NCBI GenBank assembly: GCA_023053545.1
Contig: JAKZAN010000004.1
Location: 5,270,001-5,334,000 of the forward strand
DNA from: Lepidurus packardi
Lineage: Eukaryota > Arthropoda > Branchiopoda > Notostraca > Triopsidae
DNA length: 64,000 nt
Direction: 5' to 3'
Position 1 is the stretch's first letter; each line of letters opens with the position of its first letter. The position numbers were made by a program, and so were the translations under genes. Shown one piece after another: positions 13,298 through 26,054 of this stretch. The notes below the pieces were generated by a model. The model saw only the letters and a program-made list of their open reading frames with translations, was not told the DNA's origin and made no database searches.

Positions 13298-16200
13298 AGG
13301 ATTTTCTTTTGCCATAATTGTTTTTACAGAAAGACAGTCAGTAAATTCATTTATTTTTCGCTTGATTACTTCTTTTCTGTCTTTCCAATATTTTTTACCT
13401 ATTTGTTCTGGCTCGGAAAGGATGCATTTGTCGTGTAATAAGACAACACTCCACGAAGCTCTTTTAATTCCTCTCCAAAGTCCTGTCTTCTACTCTCCTT
13501 TCTTTCTGTTTGTTCTTTGAGCCTTTTCCCTCTAGCTTAATGAAGGAACAGTTGATTAGCTTTAATCAAATGACGTAAAACATTGTCTGCCGCTCCTTTT
13601 TGGGCCCCCTTAACGCTACTTCCACCATCCATAATTAACGCATACTCGACTTTCAGGGCCGTTCGACCAGCCGCTCATAAAATGCTCTAATTAACAAACA
13701 TCCCATTTTTTCTCTACCCTAACAAACCTGGAAGTGGAGTTAAACGCCTTCCCAAATTCCAACGTAAAATAAACAAAAAGACTACGTAATTTTTCCACGT
13801 TCCACGCCACTTCAAATTTTTCATATTTAGCAAAAAACGACAACAACAATATATAGGTATTATCAGTAAACATGTTGGAGCTTTAGAAGTTATAGCTGAA
13901 GGGCATGATCCCATTACCGAACTTAAAATAGAATAAAATCTCCCCTATGTCGTATCCCACGTACAATGTGATCTCAATACACGTTTTGTTCCCAAACACA
14001 CATTTTTAGTTTCGTATTTTTTATTTGCCTTGGCTAGAAAAAAACGAAAAGTAAAGGAAACTAAATAGCTTCCATTAACTGGCTTTATCCCCAAACAGGA
14101 AGACCGACTGCACAATGGCTTGACTCGGCTTTCGTTCTGTTCTGATCGCGTGTAGGACGTATTAGGATCTAAAAAGGAGCGCGAGCCAACAAAGGGACAG
14201 CATAGCAGAATCCAGCGTCCCTGGGGAAGTGTCCACACTCTCTGCTGGGCTGGTACACACCGAGAAACGTGGCAACAATGGCAACGTCCAAGCCAAGCCG
14301 TTTGCCGACAGAGATACCGGGTTTATATCTGTGCGAGAAAGTTGCGTTTCACTCCGAGTCCTGTGTGTACTGATGCCCGAAATCCCCGGGCTTACTGCAT
14401 TATGCACTAACAAAAGATGGGCCCTGCTGGCCCCGGAGACGAGCTCTGTCACTGTCCATACTCTACAAAATGGTCGACAACAACAATTAGCTTCCCTTTT
14501 AGATAGTTATAATCAGTACCCCGTTCTCTCTCTCTGTCTCTCACTCGCTCTCCGTCTCTGTGCATGTGTGTAGTCTATCCGGACACGGGGAAGCGATTTT
14601 GGCTTGGGTCAAAACTTCCTGGCAATGAAGATTTCCTTCATTTGCTTGTTGCAAATGGACGCGATGTGCCATTTAGGATCACGGTATTAACTTTTCCCGC
14701 CGAAATAGTAAGCGCCGCCATTTTGAAAACATATTTTTGCTGGTCCATCCGTGCCCATTAGGTCACTAGAAAAGAAACAACAGAAAAAATTAAATATTGG
14801 TACTATCCTTTGAAAATAATAAAAAGTAAAAAAATAGAGACGAATATAAAAAAAGGAATTACTTGGATAAGGGGCACGATGCTGTCGACGCCTTGGCGTC
14901 TGGGTTTGGAAGGGGGTAGAAGGGGTTTGCTGAGAGCCGGGGTACATAAAAGGCGCACGGAGGACTTTTTTGAGCAGCGAATAGCAGTATAGCTGCCCCT
15001 CTTTGAAGACCCGTCTGACCATGTAATCAACTGGCCAACATCCCTTGGGGAGAGCCTCACTACGGGAAAACCTTGGAAGAACAATTTTCAGTCAAGCTTT
15101 CCAGAAGAAACCCGCTTATTTGGCAAATAACATATGTCACGACTCTCAGCGTTCTCAACTTCAAACGTTAACCTTTAACGTTTACAGCATTGCAAGAAAA
15201 GAGCGTAGGCTACTTCAAGAAAAAGAAAACGGAACGAAAAAAATTAGGAAAAGGTTCACATAGAGGTTCACTAAAAGCAACGAGCGGCAAATACGAGTCT
15301 AATGACAATCATCACTCGCTATCTTCGAACTAATTTTCTTTTCCATTTTGTTTTTCTGAGACAAGTTTTCCAGGTTTGCTTTTTCGGTTATACGCAAGGA
15401 AAAGTTTTTTTTGGGGGGGAGATGGATCCAAGTTTGTGTTGCGGTATAGACTTTAGCCCACATCAGGGTCCCCTCCAAAAAAGGGACCTGACGACTAGCG
15501 AGTTTGTCCCATTGTTGTCAATGACAATCGGCATGCACATGTCAATTGCCTTTCCCGGATGGCTCACGCCAAGTCAAAGGAGAAAAGTTGGGCAATTTGG
15601 ACTTTCGGGGGACGTGAACGTCAGAAAAATCTCAACTTAATTTGTCCTCTCCTAGCATGCATGCAAAGAACATCAACTTTAAAGGGCAATAGCCACCCAG
15701 ATTCTAGTGATATTTTTCTTTCGCTCATGTACGACGTAGTAATTAAGCTATTAAATAACGAACTTATAATGAAAAAAGAAAATCACATTGACGTCACAAA
15801 CGTAACAATATCCAGGGTATTGTAAGCAAGAGCTTTGCTAACTGTTTTGAGCATGCAAGTAAACAGTAACCACGGTAACAAGCGCCCTAAGCTAAACCGT
15901 GACGTCTTGGACGTGTTATGATCCAGAGTTTACTTGCTAGTAATTCATAAATGAGATCATTCACATGATTTCAGTCACATTTTAATCGTTCTTAGAAGAA
16001 TATAGACTACAAAGCATCCATCCAAATCTCGACATATGTGACGAACGACAAAGCTCACGTACCGTACACTTTTAACGTTGCTTCTTAGCTGTGTCAAACG
16101 TAAACAAATTAAAAATAAGCAGAGTTATGTAGATTTTAGTAGGTTATATAGGTTTTAAGTTTCTCCAGAAGCACATGATACTTTAATATAAATGAAAGAA

Positions 16201-18829
16201 ATGTTTTTCCCAATGGAGAAATGTTGATGAGGACCATTTTTGGTGACAAGCGGGATTTAGCAATTCCAGCGTGCCCCCCGCAGGGCATATAGTAGTAAAT
16301 ATTACTTGAGCATTCACATATATAAACACATACAGGTTATGGGGACTTGTCAAATACCTGTGTCTCCCCGCACACCAAACCAAACAGCTCCCGAAGAATT
16401 GACAATGCAGTTATGACCCTCTCGTTTTAGGTCCTTTGAACGTGCCGCCTTTCGGCACCCACTTCTCTTGTCATGCTAATTAACCCGACACATCCGCATC
16501 AATGACCTCCGCCGGCGTTACCCACTGTCGGCATTAATAACACTTCTGGCGGGAGGAAGGGAGTAAAAGGACGCACTGCACGCAAACCCCGCTGCTGCTG
16601 CTTCAACCACTCACTTATGACATGTCAAATAAAAAAACAATTCAATACAAGAAAAAACAAAGGGAAAGCATGCAGTTACTACAACCCAGCTTACTTTATA
16701 TTGCTCATAAATATTCCCATGTTCGCTTTGCCGCTATTCACGCTCATCCGCGTAAGATTTTGCCACTTTTTCTTCTACTTTCCCGTCATGCACTTAAATT
16801 GCTGAAACTCAGAAACTGTAAAAACGTATCACCCCCAAAAAATGGAATTGTTGAAATGGAAAAGATTGTTGCAAATTACACGTTAATTACAGACGAATTC
16901 TGCAATTTGCTATTTGATGTTAAAAATGGGTGCATGAAAGCAATATTTCGTTAACCAAAGACAGGAAGGTGCAAAATATTTACATTCGTTTTTCAGGACT
17001 TCTAACGGCATGGCTTAATTTTTCTATGGATATTTCCCATTTCCAAAAATGCTTTATAATTTCCCACTCAAGACGACAATCGTATGCAAAAGAAACAAAC
17101 ACTGTATAAGATAGTGAAAAGCGCCCGATTTTAGAATGAAGCTTTTAAACGTTGAAAAGCTTGATTTAAGTTTAATTTAAGAAAAGAAAGTGCCTGGGAA
17201 AGAAAAGTTCAGATGTTAATAAACCAGTTAGTCACAAAACAGGGATGGTGTTTATAGAATATACAGGTAAAAGGGAATGAAGGAGGGTCTTTATACAACT
17301 ATTACAGGTAAAGGGGAATGAGGGATTTTTAACTTCTTTGTTTAAGTTTCCGAGCGAAGGTGCGTCGCCAGTAGCCAAGCATATTTGCATAAAGAGGAAC
17401 TTACAAGGCAGCTATTACAGCAAACGGGTAAATGATAGTGGCGGAAGCGCTGGCTTTGTCGTTACCTGACATGTCCGCTACGGATAACCCATTTTTCCCC
17501 TAGTCAGTTTTATGATTAGGTGCACACTTAAAAAAGCTTGTGGAAAGGCTATGCGTGCAAAGTGAACAGAATATACGCTTTTGCTGAGGCCAGTAACATA
17601 ACGTAGCACACATATAGCCAAGAAAGCCATAAGACAGAACAGTCAGACACTGGTCATTTCCATACATTACAGTCAAAAGGAGCGACTTGCTTAAATGGAT
17701 CTACTTGTGTTCTCAAACTTGTCGTTGAACAGATAAAAAACTCAAATAAAAAAGGGCTTACGATAAACAAAAACTGTTTGCCGCCGACATTTTCGTGTGC
17801 AAGTTTGCACGCAAGAAAGCATAAACTAAGTCTCTTAAACTTAAGGTTAACGCCAGGCAATAAGTTCCTCAACAATAACCCAAGGCGTAAAACAATAATC
17901 TTTCCTTCCGAAGTTATATACGGCGCATAGGTGAGTTAACGGTTTCAATTCTAGGAAAGAAAAAAAAAGAACAAAGAAAACTATTTGAAGAGTGAAGTAT
18001 ATTTGGACTTCGGTTTGGAAAATGATAACTCTTGTCTCCCGTTCATCTTTGGTAGTCTGTCGGCACCTGCTTTAGCAAATAGCCCCCCTTTTGCCTGAAT
18101 GGTGTCAATGACGAAGTGGGAGAAAAAGAAAAAGAAAAAAGGCAGAAAACGTCCAGACTATAGGTTCAATTTGACAATTGCTCCGGGCTTTGGAGTGAAG
18201 CTTAAAATTCACAGCATCATGATGTGGGCAGGGGAAAATGTGTGACAGCACTGGCAAGTTTGCAACTGACTGGAAGGTGTTAATTTACGGGCTGGAGCTC
18301 GCAACAAAAGGCTCTCTCGAGACAGAGAAAGGGGGAAATCATTCGTAAGTTTTCCAAAGAAATAAAACTTGCAACCAAGTGCCAAATGTGAGACGGCTGC
18401 GAGGTATATACAGAATGTGTTTCTTGGAAGTCTTTGTAATTGCAAGTTGAGACATGAGAGACACTTGTCAATGTGTCAAAAACTTGTGAGAATAACGAGT
18501 CAAACGAGATATTTCCCTCTCACGGAAAAGACTCATCACACTTTTGAACCACGTGTGCTTACACGTATACGCCGGCGAATGACAACTTCATATACATTAC
18601 TGTGCAAAGCAAAAGCGAGGTTTTTTATATAGGCATTGGCGGTCAGGTTGTTAAGTGTTAATACAAAGGTTAGAGAGCCAGGGACAAAAGAGCTCAAGGA
18701 ATTATACCTCCGATTACATAACGGAAAAAAGCACAAGCATCACTTGTATGTCATGGCAATCGTGGAGCAAAATAACAAGAGAATGAAAATTAAGGAAAGC
18801 CAACATAATCACCGCTTCAGGAGTCGTTA
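13298..18829. other. Intergenic region between Tlx and corazonin
   Basis: About 5.5 kb without a gene I can support. Open frames of 60-112 codons occur on both strands, but none shows family motifs, conserved splice partners or biased codon use. A CRE-like palindrome tgacgtca lies at 15789-15796, and a 25-bp direct repeat (acaggtaaa-gggaatga) occurs at about 17263 and 17303. Regulatory DNA for either flanking gene could be here; I cannot delimit it. Confidence 0.55.
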
Positions 18830-19647
18830 TTAGAACTGCCATTTGGTGCGTTCCGCAGTCTCAGCGGCAGGCCCTGGAGCTGCTCTAGTTGAACCTTTGT
18901 TTAAATTGGGATAATCCATCGCCTGAGAAACAAAAAGAAATTGAATGTAATACGTCATTAAAAGGCTCCCGTAGAGTATAGCTTGTTAACCCAAGCTACC
19001 GCCAGGGGCTGCGCAGTGCTTTGCATGTGTGTTTATGGATACGCATTGCTTCTGCGCATCAAACGACAGAAAGGAAAAAGTTAAAACCACGCACTCAATT
19101 TGAATGAACTTTTCTTCATCAATAGAATAATATGCAGTCTAGGGCATGACTTTTCATATGTGCATAAGTGAAGACCTACTGTGCATTTTCTAAACCATTG
19201 ATGGTAAAATTGAAGAAAGTGAAACTGTCTTGCCCTCCAAATTCGTCTTGCGTACATTACTGTTAAGAAATTTAATTACAACTGCACTTTTTTACTATAC
19301 AAGGGTTTTTCTCTTCAGTACGCTGTCGTGGCATAGAAGACTAAGCTATAAGGATTCCTTTTTAAAAAAAAAAAAAAAAAAAATAGCACCACTGTTACCT
19401 CTACGTCATAATAGTTGGAGTAAGGAACAACGTCGAGATCAGAACGGAAGCTCCGCACCAAAGGAGGAAGCAGGCGAATTAAATCTTCATTGCGCGAAAA
19501 GGTGGGTAATTCGTGGAGAATGGTCGCACTTCGCTTTCCATTTGTCCAGCCCCGGGAGTATTGGAATGTTTGACCCCAGGAGGTCCCCATCAGTAGGACG
19601 ATAAGAAGAAAAATTTGCACAGCGCGGAAACCTCGAGTGAGCTGCAT
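18830..19647 (-). CDS. Crz: Corazonin neuropeptide precursor
   Basis: On the minus strand, exon 19399-19647 starts with ATG and encodes a hydrophobic signal peptide (residues 1-25, ending GTSWG). It is followed directly by QTFQYSRGWTN, then Gly-Lys-Arg. This is exactly the [Arg7]-corazonin undecapeptide with its amidation Gly and dibasic cleavage site; the N-terminal Gln would cyclise to pyroglutamate. The rest of the exon encodes the spacer peptide and ends at a GT donor (gag|gtaaca). A second exon, 18830-18922, begins after a strong acceptor (tttttgtttctcag), is in phase and ends at TAA, giving 113 residues, normal for the family. A 5'-UTR splice acceptor lies at about 19675. Corazonin is secreted from neuroendocrine cells and acts on a GnRH/AKH-related receptor. 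The first exon is certain; the second exon rests on splice signals and length only. Confidence 0.92.
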
Positions 19648-20833
19648 TTCGCTTTGCGGTTGTGGTCCGGGAAACCTGCAAGAAAAACGAATAAAAAGCA
19701 AAGTTTTCGAAAGATCTCACTTTCAAACATGGGAAATATTACTTCGCTTTAGGACTTATAGTATCCAGAGCTGACCAACAATGAAGACCAACTGTTGGAA
19801 TTTGACCCCGGTGTTAAAGCTTTTATAGGTCTTACAGGCTTAACATCAACATGCTGTGGTGCATCAGTCACACTTAATTCAGTTAACCTATGCCTTTGCG
19901 ACGCAAAAGTGAAGTCTGGGGGTCTAAAGATAGCTCCCTCACCTAACCTTGATTAGACTTATTGTTACCCTGCCCACCCTACTTACAAAAGCTCTCGTCG
20001 TTAATTGACTTCCATATATAACGTCTCTGCAAAGGCGACAAATTAAAAGAAAAACCGCTCGAAAACTTTTCCTTCAGAACAGGATGGTGCAAGAACAAGA
20101 AGTCAATTAGAATATAATTGTATTGCATTTTGAACCACCCAAACTCTCAAGCCACACGCTAAACGAAATAAAGGCAACATAATAGTTCGTGCAGCTCGCC
20201 CCCTGCATAAAGTCATCCTATCATTTAGGTGTCTATAGGATCTTGTATTGGTAATTGGTATGTACAAAGGAAAGAGCATTAACAGACTCTCCTCTGATCT
20301 TAGATATACGACCAACAAAAAAATGCACATTCAATTATCTTTTTCAACTTGTCAAAAAAATCAGGTCAAAACGTAGAAAATGTCACTATTTTGGTATGGC
20401 TCTATCAATAATTTTCAACGCTTCCAGGCTAGCATAACATATGACGAGTATCATCATTTGAGACACAACTTTACGGATGATTCACTGGGCTTGCAATTTA
20501 ACTTCCTACCGTGAATTTTGTAGTGGCCAAAAGAAAAAGCTTCCTATAAAAAACCCACTATGTTGTTATACCTTATTCGTCTCATCACACTAACTACACA
20601 CCTTAGCAAAGGAAAATAAACCGTCACTGGCCGACAAGCCAGACATTTTCCTCTGAACCTTTCAGTGACCCAGAAGAAACTATTTTTTTTTGCTTTTTTT
20701 CAATACCAGTGTGATTGATGCAATCATATCCAAGTATTTTATGCAAACAAAAAATATCTCGTTCACTGAGTTGACCCTAAAAAAAACGGTTCCTTCCTTC
20801 CGTTTAATTAACCGGAAACCGTCTGTTCCTAAA
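19648..20833. other. Intergenic region between corazonin and Lst2
   Basis: This holds the corazonin 5'-UTR region (acceptor near 19675), presumably its promoter, and the 3'-UTR of Lst2, both genes reading leftward. I see no further coding exon, tRNA-like structure or repeat worth naming. Confidence 0.5.
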
Positions 20834-23800
20834 CTACGACAAGGAAGCTTCCGTTATGGTGAAATGTGTAACTTGAAAGAAATAGCAACGATTGCAAACT
20901 CGGACTGGCGTCACATGTCCATACTTGGGCAAGGGAACGGCATTTGCACTGCACCGACCGCAAAACACCTGTGAACGACAACAATACGTTAGTTTTTATA
21001 CTCCAAAAAAACAAAACGAAATTCGTGACTCACCTTGCCACAATTCCGACAATGATGTCGTCTGCGAACTACATTGAAATTGGCCCAACAGGCCATACAC
21101 TGAGGTGCACACTCATCGGGTAACCAGGCAGGTGCTCTTGTGTTTTGTTGGGTGAGAGGTGGCGGGGGTGGAGCTCGCAAATATGGGCATACAGGGGACA
21201 AGGATTGCGGCGAAGCTTCATTCGACAGAACAGGGGAAACGTGTCCTTGAGGAGTGGAGTTGGGACTCGAGGGACTCGTCTGGCTGGGTGACGTAGAGGA
21301 CGGACTGGTGTTGAGGGGCACTTGAGACAAAGAGGTGGGCGTTAGCTGAACCGAACTGTGCTGGATATCCATACGAGTAGGCGTGGCCTCATTTGAGCTC
21401 CGGAAGCAGAAAGGGTTGGTCACAGTAACGTAAGCATAGGTGCCTTGTGTCGGCGAATAGGGCGAAGGTGGGCCGTACGAAAAAGGGGGCGGGTATGACG
21501 CGGTTCCTGGCCAACCCAATGCGGGATCATACATGAAGTCCGTGTGCCAGTAAGGCTCCTAACGTGGAGAAATGAACCAGCAGAGCGTTAATAATGGGAT
21601 TTACAAAGAAAATTAAATATAATAAAGAAATAAATACACAATAAAGAAAGTAAAAATAAACATAATTAAAAAAAATAATAAATGTAATTTCTAAAAATAA
21701 TAGTAATATAATATTAAAAATAATAGTAAATATTATTTTTACAAAATAATAATAAATATATTTTAAAAAAATAATCATAAATTATGACAATTACTTGTTG
21801 GTTGTAGTCGATCGTGTCAACTATGTCTCCAGCTTCTTCTTCTTCTACACCGTCACTGGTGCCTTGGACCACCGGGTTCGTCATGAGAACTTCATCTTGC
21901 GTTAACTCCGTTGCGTTCAGTTGGAAAACTGACTTCAATATCGAGCGCAAATCAGCCGCAAAATTTGTTTGGAGCTGGTCCGCGACTCCAGAAATGCACA
22001 CAAACAAACGCTGAATCAAATCACGACTATTCCTGTAACAGAACCAAGATGTTGATATGGTATTAAGGGTTCAACCTCAGTTTCCATCTAACTTTTACTT
22101 AAAACGTGCTCGAACTTGATTCCTCGATGCAATTTCGGCCGCTTGCATAGCTAACGCGATTTCTTCATCTTCTTGGCAATCCGAAGTGTACTCGGAAGTA
22201 GACGACGAGGCCGAGGAATGACTGCCAATAAAATCATTCCATAGGTTAGTAATTTTGTAGGCAAAATATAAAATAAATAAAGTTACATAAATAGTAAATA
22301 AATCAAAAATAATAACCTTGTTCTCTTCTAAACTAAACTGAATAGTATAAATTAATAGAGAATCAAAAATAGAAGACACGGCAATTGGCGACAGCCAACG
22401 TCATTTCAATTTCAAGTAAAAAAATATTAATAATAATACTAAAAATAATCATAATAATAAATAGTAAATTATTAAATTGATAATAAATAGTTGTCCTAGC
22501 ACAACTTAAAGATAGTGGTAATGTACAACTGTACACCTAATGAAGCCCGAGGCAATAGGCACAAGCCTAGTACCACCCACTTCACCAGTAAAAAGTAATA
22601 AAAAAATAAAATAAATAAATAGGTGTTACCTAGGAGACGAGCACCGGCTTGTTGTTCCGCTTCCATCGGAAGACGAGTTTCTCATACTAGCTTCTTGCAA
22701 ATTGTCGCCATTGTCTTGATTCTCTTGCAAGTAAGTGGTACGAATAATGCAGTTATGGTTTTCGCTACTGGCGGGGACCGCTGGGCCCTCGTTTCGATGA
22801 CTTCTTCGTTTAACCGTCCGGGCTTTTCGCCTCGTTTCCAAACCCTGCTTCTTATTAGTCCCTGCTTTGTCCCGGCAGTCGTTGGCGTCCGTCTTCAGTA
22901 ACAGTTGACCCACCATTTTTTTAGTTACAGGGTAATCCCTGTAGAACTTGGCTATGTAACTGTCAGCATCGAAAGATTGGGGTTGGGTGGGTGGTTCCTG
23001 ACACGACGGGGGGGAAGAGGAGGAAGAGGAAGGGGTCAATGAAGTAGAGCTAGGCGAGGGAGGCAGATTTGCTGGTTCTTCAACCGAGCACAAAGCGTTT
23101 TCTAAAGCTTCCAGCTCAGCTTTGCTCAACGTCCATAGCAACTCACGAATCTTGCATAGCAGATTCTGTTAATTAAAAAATAAAATGTAATACGAAACAA
23201 CTTTTAACTTTTAATTATTAGGTTTTTTACCCTAAACGGTCGGAATAACTCGGACAAGTGTCCATGCGGCCTGTCTAAGCTCAGTGGTCCATCAGGGAAA
23301 ATTAACAAGCCAGCCACAATAGCCAAACGAGGAATCATAAACATAAGCGCAGGATCACAGTCATCTACGAGCTCTTGATTGACCAATTGCACCCTCAATG
23401 CCCTAAAAGTAAATCGTTTAAAAGGAAGTAAAGTTTAGGTTCGATTACGTCTACCTTTGCAACGTTTCTGAGAATAAAACAATGATGTCTTGTTGGTGCG
23501 AATACTCCAGCGCCGTTTTGACAGGGACCATAGTGCTGACATAGTTGAGCTCAAACTCGGCCAAGAGACGATCAAACACTGTGAGAGCCTCTTTGAGCTT
23601 GTCGGGAATTTCGCTTGTTTGTTTGAAACAATGCTCACGTAACAACTGTCGCATTTGCTCCAAAGCTATGGTAAGTGCTTTGGCTAACGGTCTCATAGCG
23701 GCTGATTCAGCTTCTCTATGCAGAATGTTGGATCCAGCTGCTAGGCACTGTTGAAAATCAAAACCCGTTAATTTGACCACATTATTTGTCGCAAAACAAA

Positions 23801-24598
23801 AAGGGTTTACATACTTCGGCCCCAAACCACAACTGACCAGCCAAGTTTTCTTGTAAAACATCATCAGGAAACTTGGCACGAAAATCGCGAGATGCCCGGT
23901 CCTTGGCGATTATCTCATCCATAATTTTCCCACATATTGTAAGCACCTGTGAAGTTCACAAAGTTTGAAAGTAAAATCCCTGAAAAAAAATAATCTGTGT
24001 GATTACTTTATCTTGGCACTGGCGCAATTGATAAACCAAGGCAGCGCAACGTTCTGGATCCTTTCGGCCATCAAAACTGTCCAATTCAGCAGCCACCAAA
24101 TTCAGCTCTTCATCAGCATAATAGAATTGGGCTAATAACGAACTATCATGTCTCTGCAAAGAAAAGTGACAATTTTTTAGCCTTCAGTCGTCTTCCGTAA
24201 TGTATTGGGAATTTTGAAAGGGTTTTCCCTTGACCCCAAGGGAAAATTAAAAACAACGTAAGAAAACAGGAAGTATTTCCTGTCTATGCTTTTTTTGGTA
24301 ACTAAGGTGGAAATGCCAATGAGACCATCACTTCTATGTCAATGTGTAGATTTTTTAATACGAACTTATTTATTACACAAATTCCTGTTTTGCCACAACA
24401 ACCAAGGGGATTTCTTAACTTAAAGCGGACAGATGTGTTTGAAGTCGAAAAAAGATGTTAAAGAGTACGAAAAGTTCTTAATAACGCGGCAAGAGCATCA
24501 TCAGATCGTCACGTACTACTATAAATTAAGTTAGACTAAATGTTAAAAGATAAGCGACTTACTTTGGGTTTGTATAGCCATTTGCGCAAATGATTCAT
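20834..24598 (-). CDS. Lst2: Lst2/ZFYVE28-like FYVE-domain protein, negative regulator of EGFR signalling
   Basis: Ten minus-strand exons (24563-24598, 24007-24153, 23815-23946, 23455-23747, 23231-23402, 22630-23165, 22099-22221, 21795-22032, 21034-21558, 20834-20968) join in phase to 778 residues. The N-terminus [12 protein letters not shown] and the long helical region with YVSTMVPVK and [13 protein letters not shown] blocks are diagnostic of Lst2. The centre is a Ser/Pro-rich, poorly conserved linker. A conserved block, [20 protein letters not shown], precedes the C-terminal FYVE finger (about 704-770), which has the [15 protein letters not shown] and RVCNRC signatures for PtdIns3P binding and two zinc sites. 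Family members localise to early endosomes and promote EGFR degradation. Introns in the middle of the gene are extremely AT-rich. Confidence 0.93.
21559..21794. repeat. AT-rich low-complexity intron sequence
   Basis: The Lst2 intron here is almost pure A+T, made of degenerate taata/aataat tracts. Similar tracts fill much of the intron 22222-22629. They explain several spurious hydrophobic open frames rich in Ile, Tyr and Phe on both strands. Nothing else is visible in them. Confidence 0.7.
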
Positions 24599-25249
24599 GG
24601 TTCAGAAATAAATGTTAACACTAAGTAGGCCACAGTCAATTTTTACTTCACTTCAGTTCAGTCCATGGAAGCTAAGAAACCAAACTAGAAAACAAAGTCA
24701 GCTTCCAACAAATTCAGTCACACCACGACACGAACGGGTGGAACGAATCGAATGCAATAATGACGAACTCGGGTTCCAAAAATCCCATTGACATTGACGT
24801 TTACGTCGTCAGACACAAGTTTTTCTCACTACCTAATAAGCAAATGAAACGAAATACTCAGAGGAGGAGGAGGCAGCAACGGGGGAAAAGAAAGACCCAA
24901 GTCCTGGATTTCTCTGTGGAAAACAAAAAGAACCAGGCCAGGGTCATGGGGAATTCCCGTTATCAACTTCGGCCATGTTTGTTGTCCAAGCGCAACCGCG
25001 ATTATACGCAATTGCCAGATGAATAAACCCTGCTTAAAAATAGTTGCAAATAAGTATTCACTACTAAAATTTCACTCAATTTAGACTATTTTTAATTTTT
25101 AATTTCTATTATATATGTATATATGATTAAAGAGAAATAAAAGCAGAGTTGTCAAAAGAACGAATTGTTTTGATTTTGAAGATTTGTGTTGTTGATGTCA
25201 AAATTGTCGACATTTATCAGTTCAAAAGAGTTTAACCGATCCGTTTAAT
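24599..25249. other. Divergent promoter region between Lst2 and mRpS26
   Basis: About 650 bp separate the two divergent start codons. An 88-codon open frame at 24760-25026 is Arg/Lys-rich but has no recognisable motif and is most likely leader or non-coding sequence. The sequence just before mRpS26 is AT-rich. Confidence 0.5.
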
Positions 25250-25952
25250 ATGGCATTTCCTTTGTTGCTACCTATCAAAGGATTCCAGATATTTTCAAGC
25301 AAAACACCATTCTCTTTGTCCCCGGCTAGATCAGTATGGCAACGGAAGCCTCGTCATTTACCTACGGCAAAAAGCAAGCTGTTCCGAGTACCACTGAAAC
25401 CGCGTTATCCCGATGATGAAGTCCAAGAAATGAGACGCGTACGAAATATTTATAACACAGGAATGAAATCAGTCAGGTCCGCTTCATAGTTTCTTGTCTT
25501 ACTGAACAATTGGAGCTAGCCTTTTTGTTTCACCTCATAGGCACTACTTCTTTCAAGAGTCATTGAAGCTAGCCGACACCGGCGACTTTGCACTTCACGC
25601 AGCCAAATCAGAGCAAGAAGAGCATTTGCGATTAATGGAAGAAAATCAATTAGAAAATGAGAAAACTGCTGCCATACGAGAAGCCAGATTAGCTCGACAA
25701 AGGGAGCAAGAGAAGACGCATATTTCTCAGTTACTCGTCAGTGAAGGAATGCTAAATCGCAAACGTCTGGATGAAGTCGAAGAACTTGTCAAAAAAGAAA
25801 TCGTCTTAGCCGAGCTGATAATTACTCGCGACAATGTCGAGCGCGCTATCGAGGAAGCTTTGGCTAATCCTGTGGATTACAACTTTGCGATTGATCGGGA
25901 AGGTTTTGTATACCGCGGAAAGGACAAAATGGAACAGCTTCCAGCAAGTTAA
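25250..25952 (+). CDS. mRpS26: Mitochondrial small ribosomal subunit protein mS26
   Basis: Exons 25250-25476 and 25541-25952 join (AG|G codon split) to 212 residues, close to the usual family length. An N-terminal segment of about 25-30 residues, rich in Phe, Leu, Ser and Lys, looks like a mitochondrial presequence. It is followed by the family block RKPRHLPTAKSKLFRVP, then a long charged helical region of the type seen in mS26 (SEQEEHLRLMEENQLENEK). The product is a structural protein of the mitoribosomal small subunit in animals. The single intron is 64 bp with a slightly weak donor (gtccgc). The gene converges on SMYD5 with only about 100 bp between stop codons. Confidence 0.85.
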
Positions 25953-26054
25953 TGTGCATAACGAATATAGTAGAATAATTGAACCAATTCATTAGGACTT
26001 TCGTGTATTTCGCTTTTAGCCTTGTTTATTTTTTATATTTCTTTTACTTATTAA

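Noticed and set aside
16622-16954. 110-codon open frame between Tlx and corazonin
   Set aside because: Basic, no recognisable domain, no signal peptide and no upstream or downstream exon that fits; length is within chance expectation for this AT content.
24760-25026. 88-codon Arg/Lys-rich frame between Lst2 and mRpS26
   Set aside because: Located in a divergent promoter gap, no known motif; charged composition comes from purine-rich repeats such as gaggaggagg.
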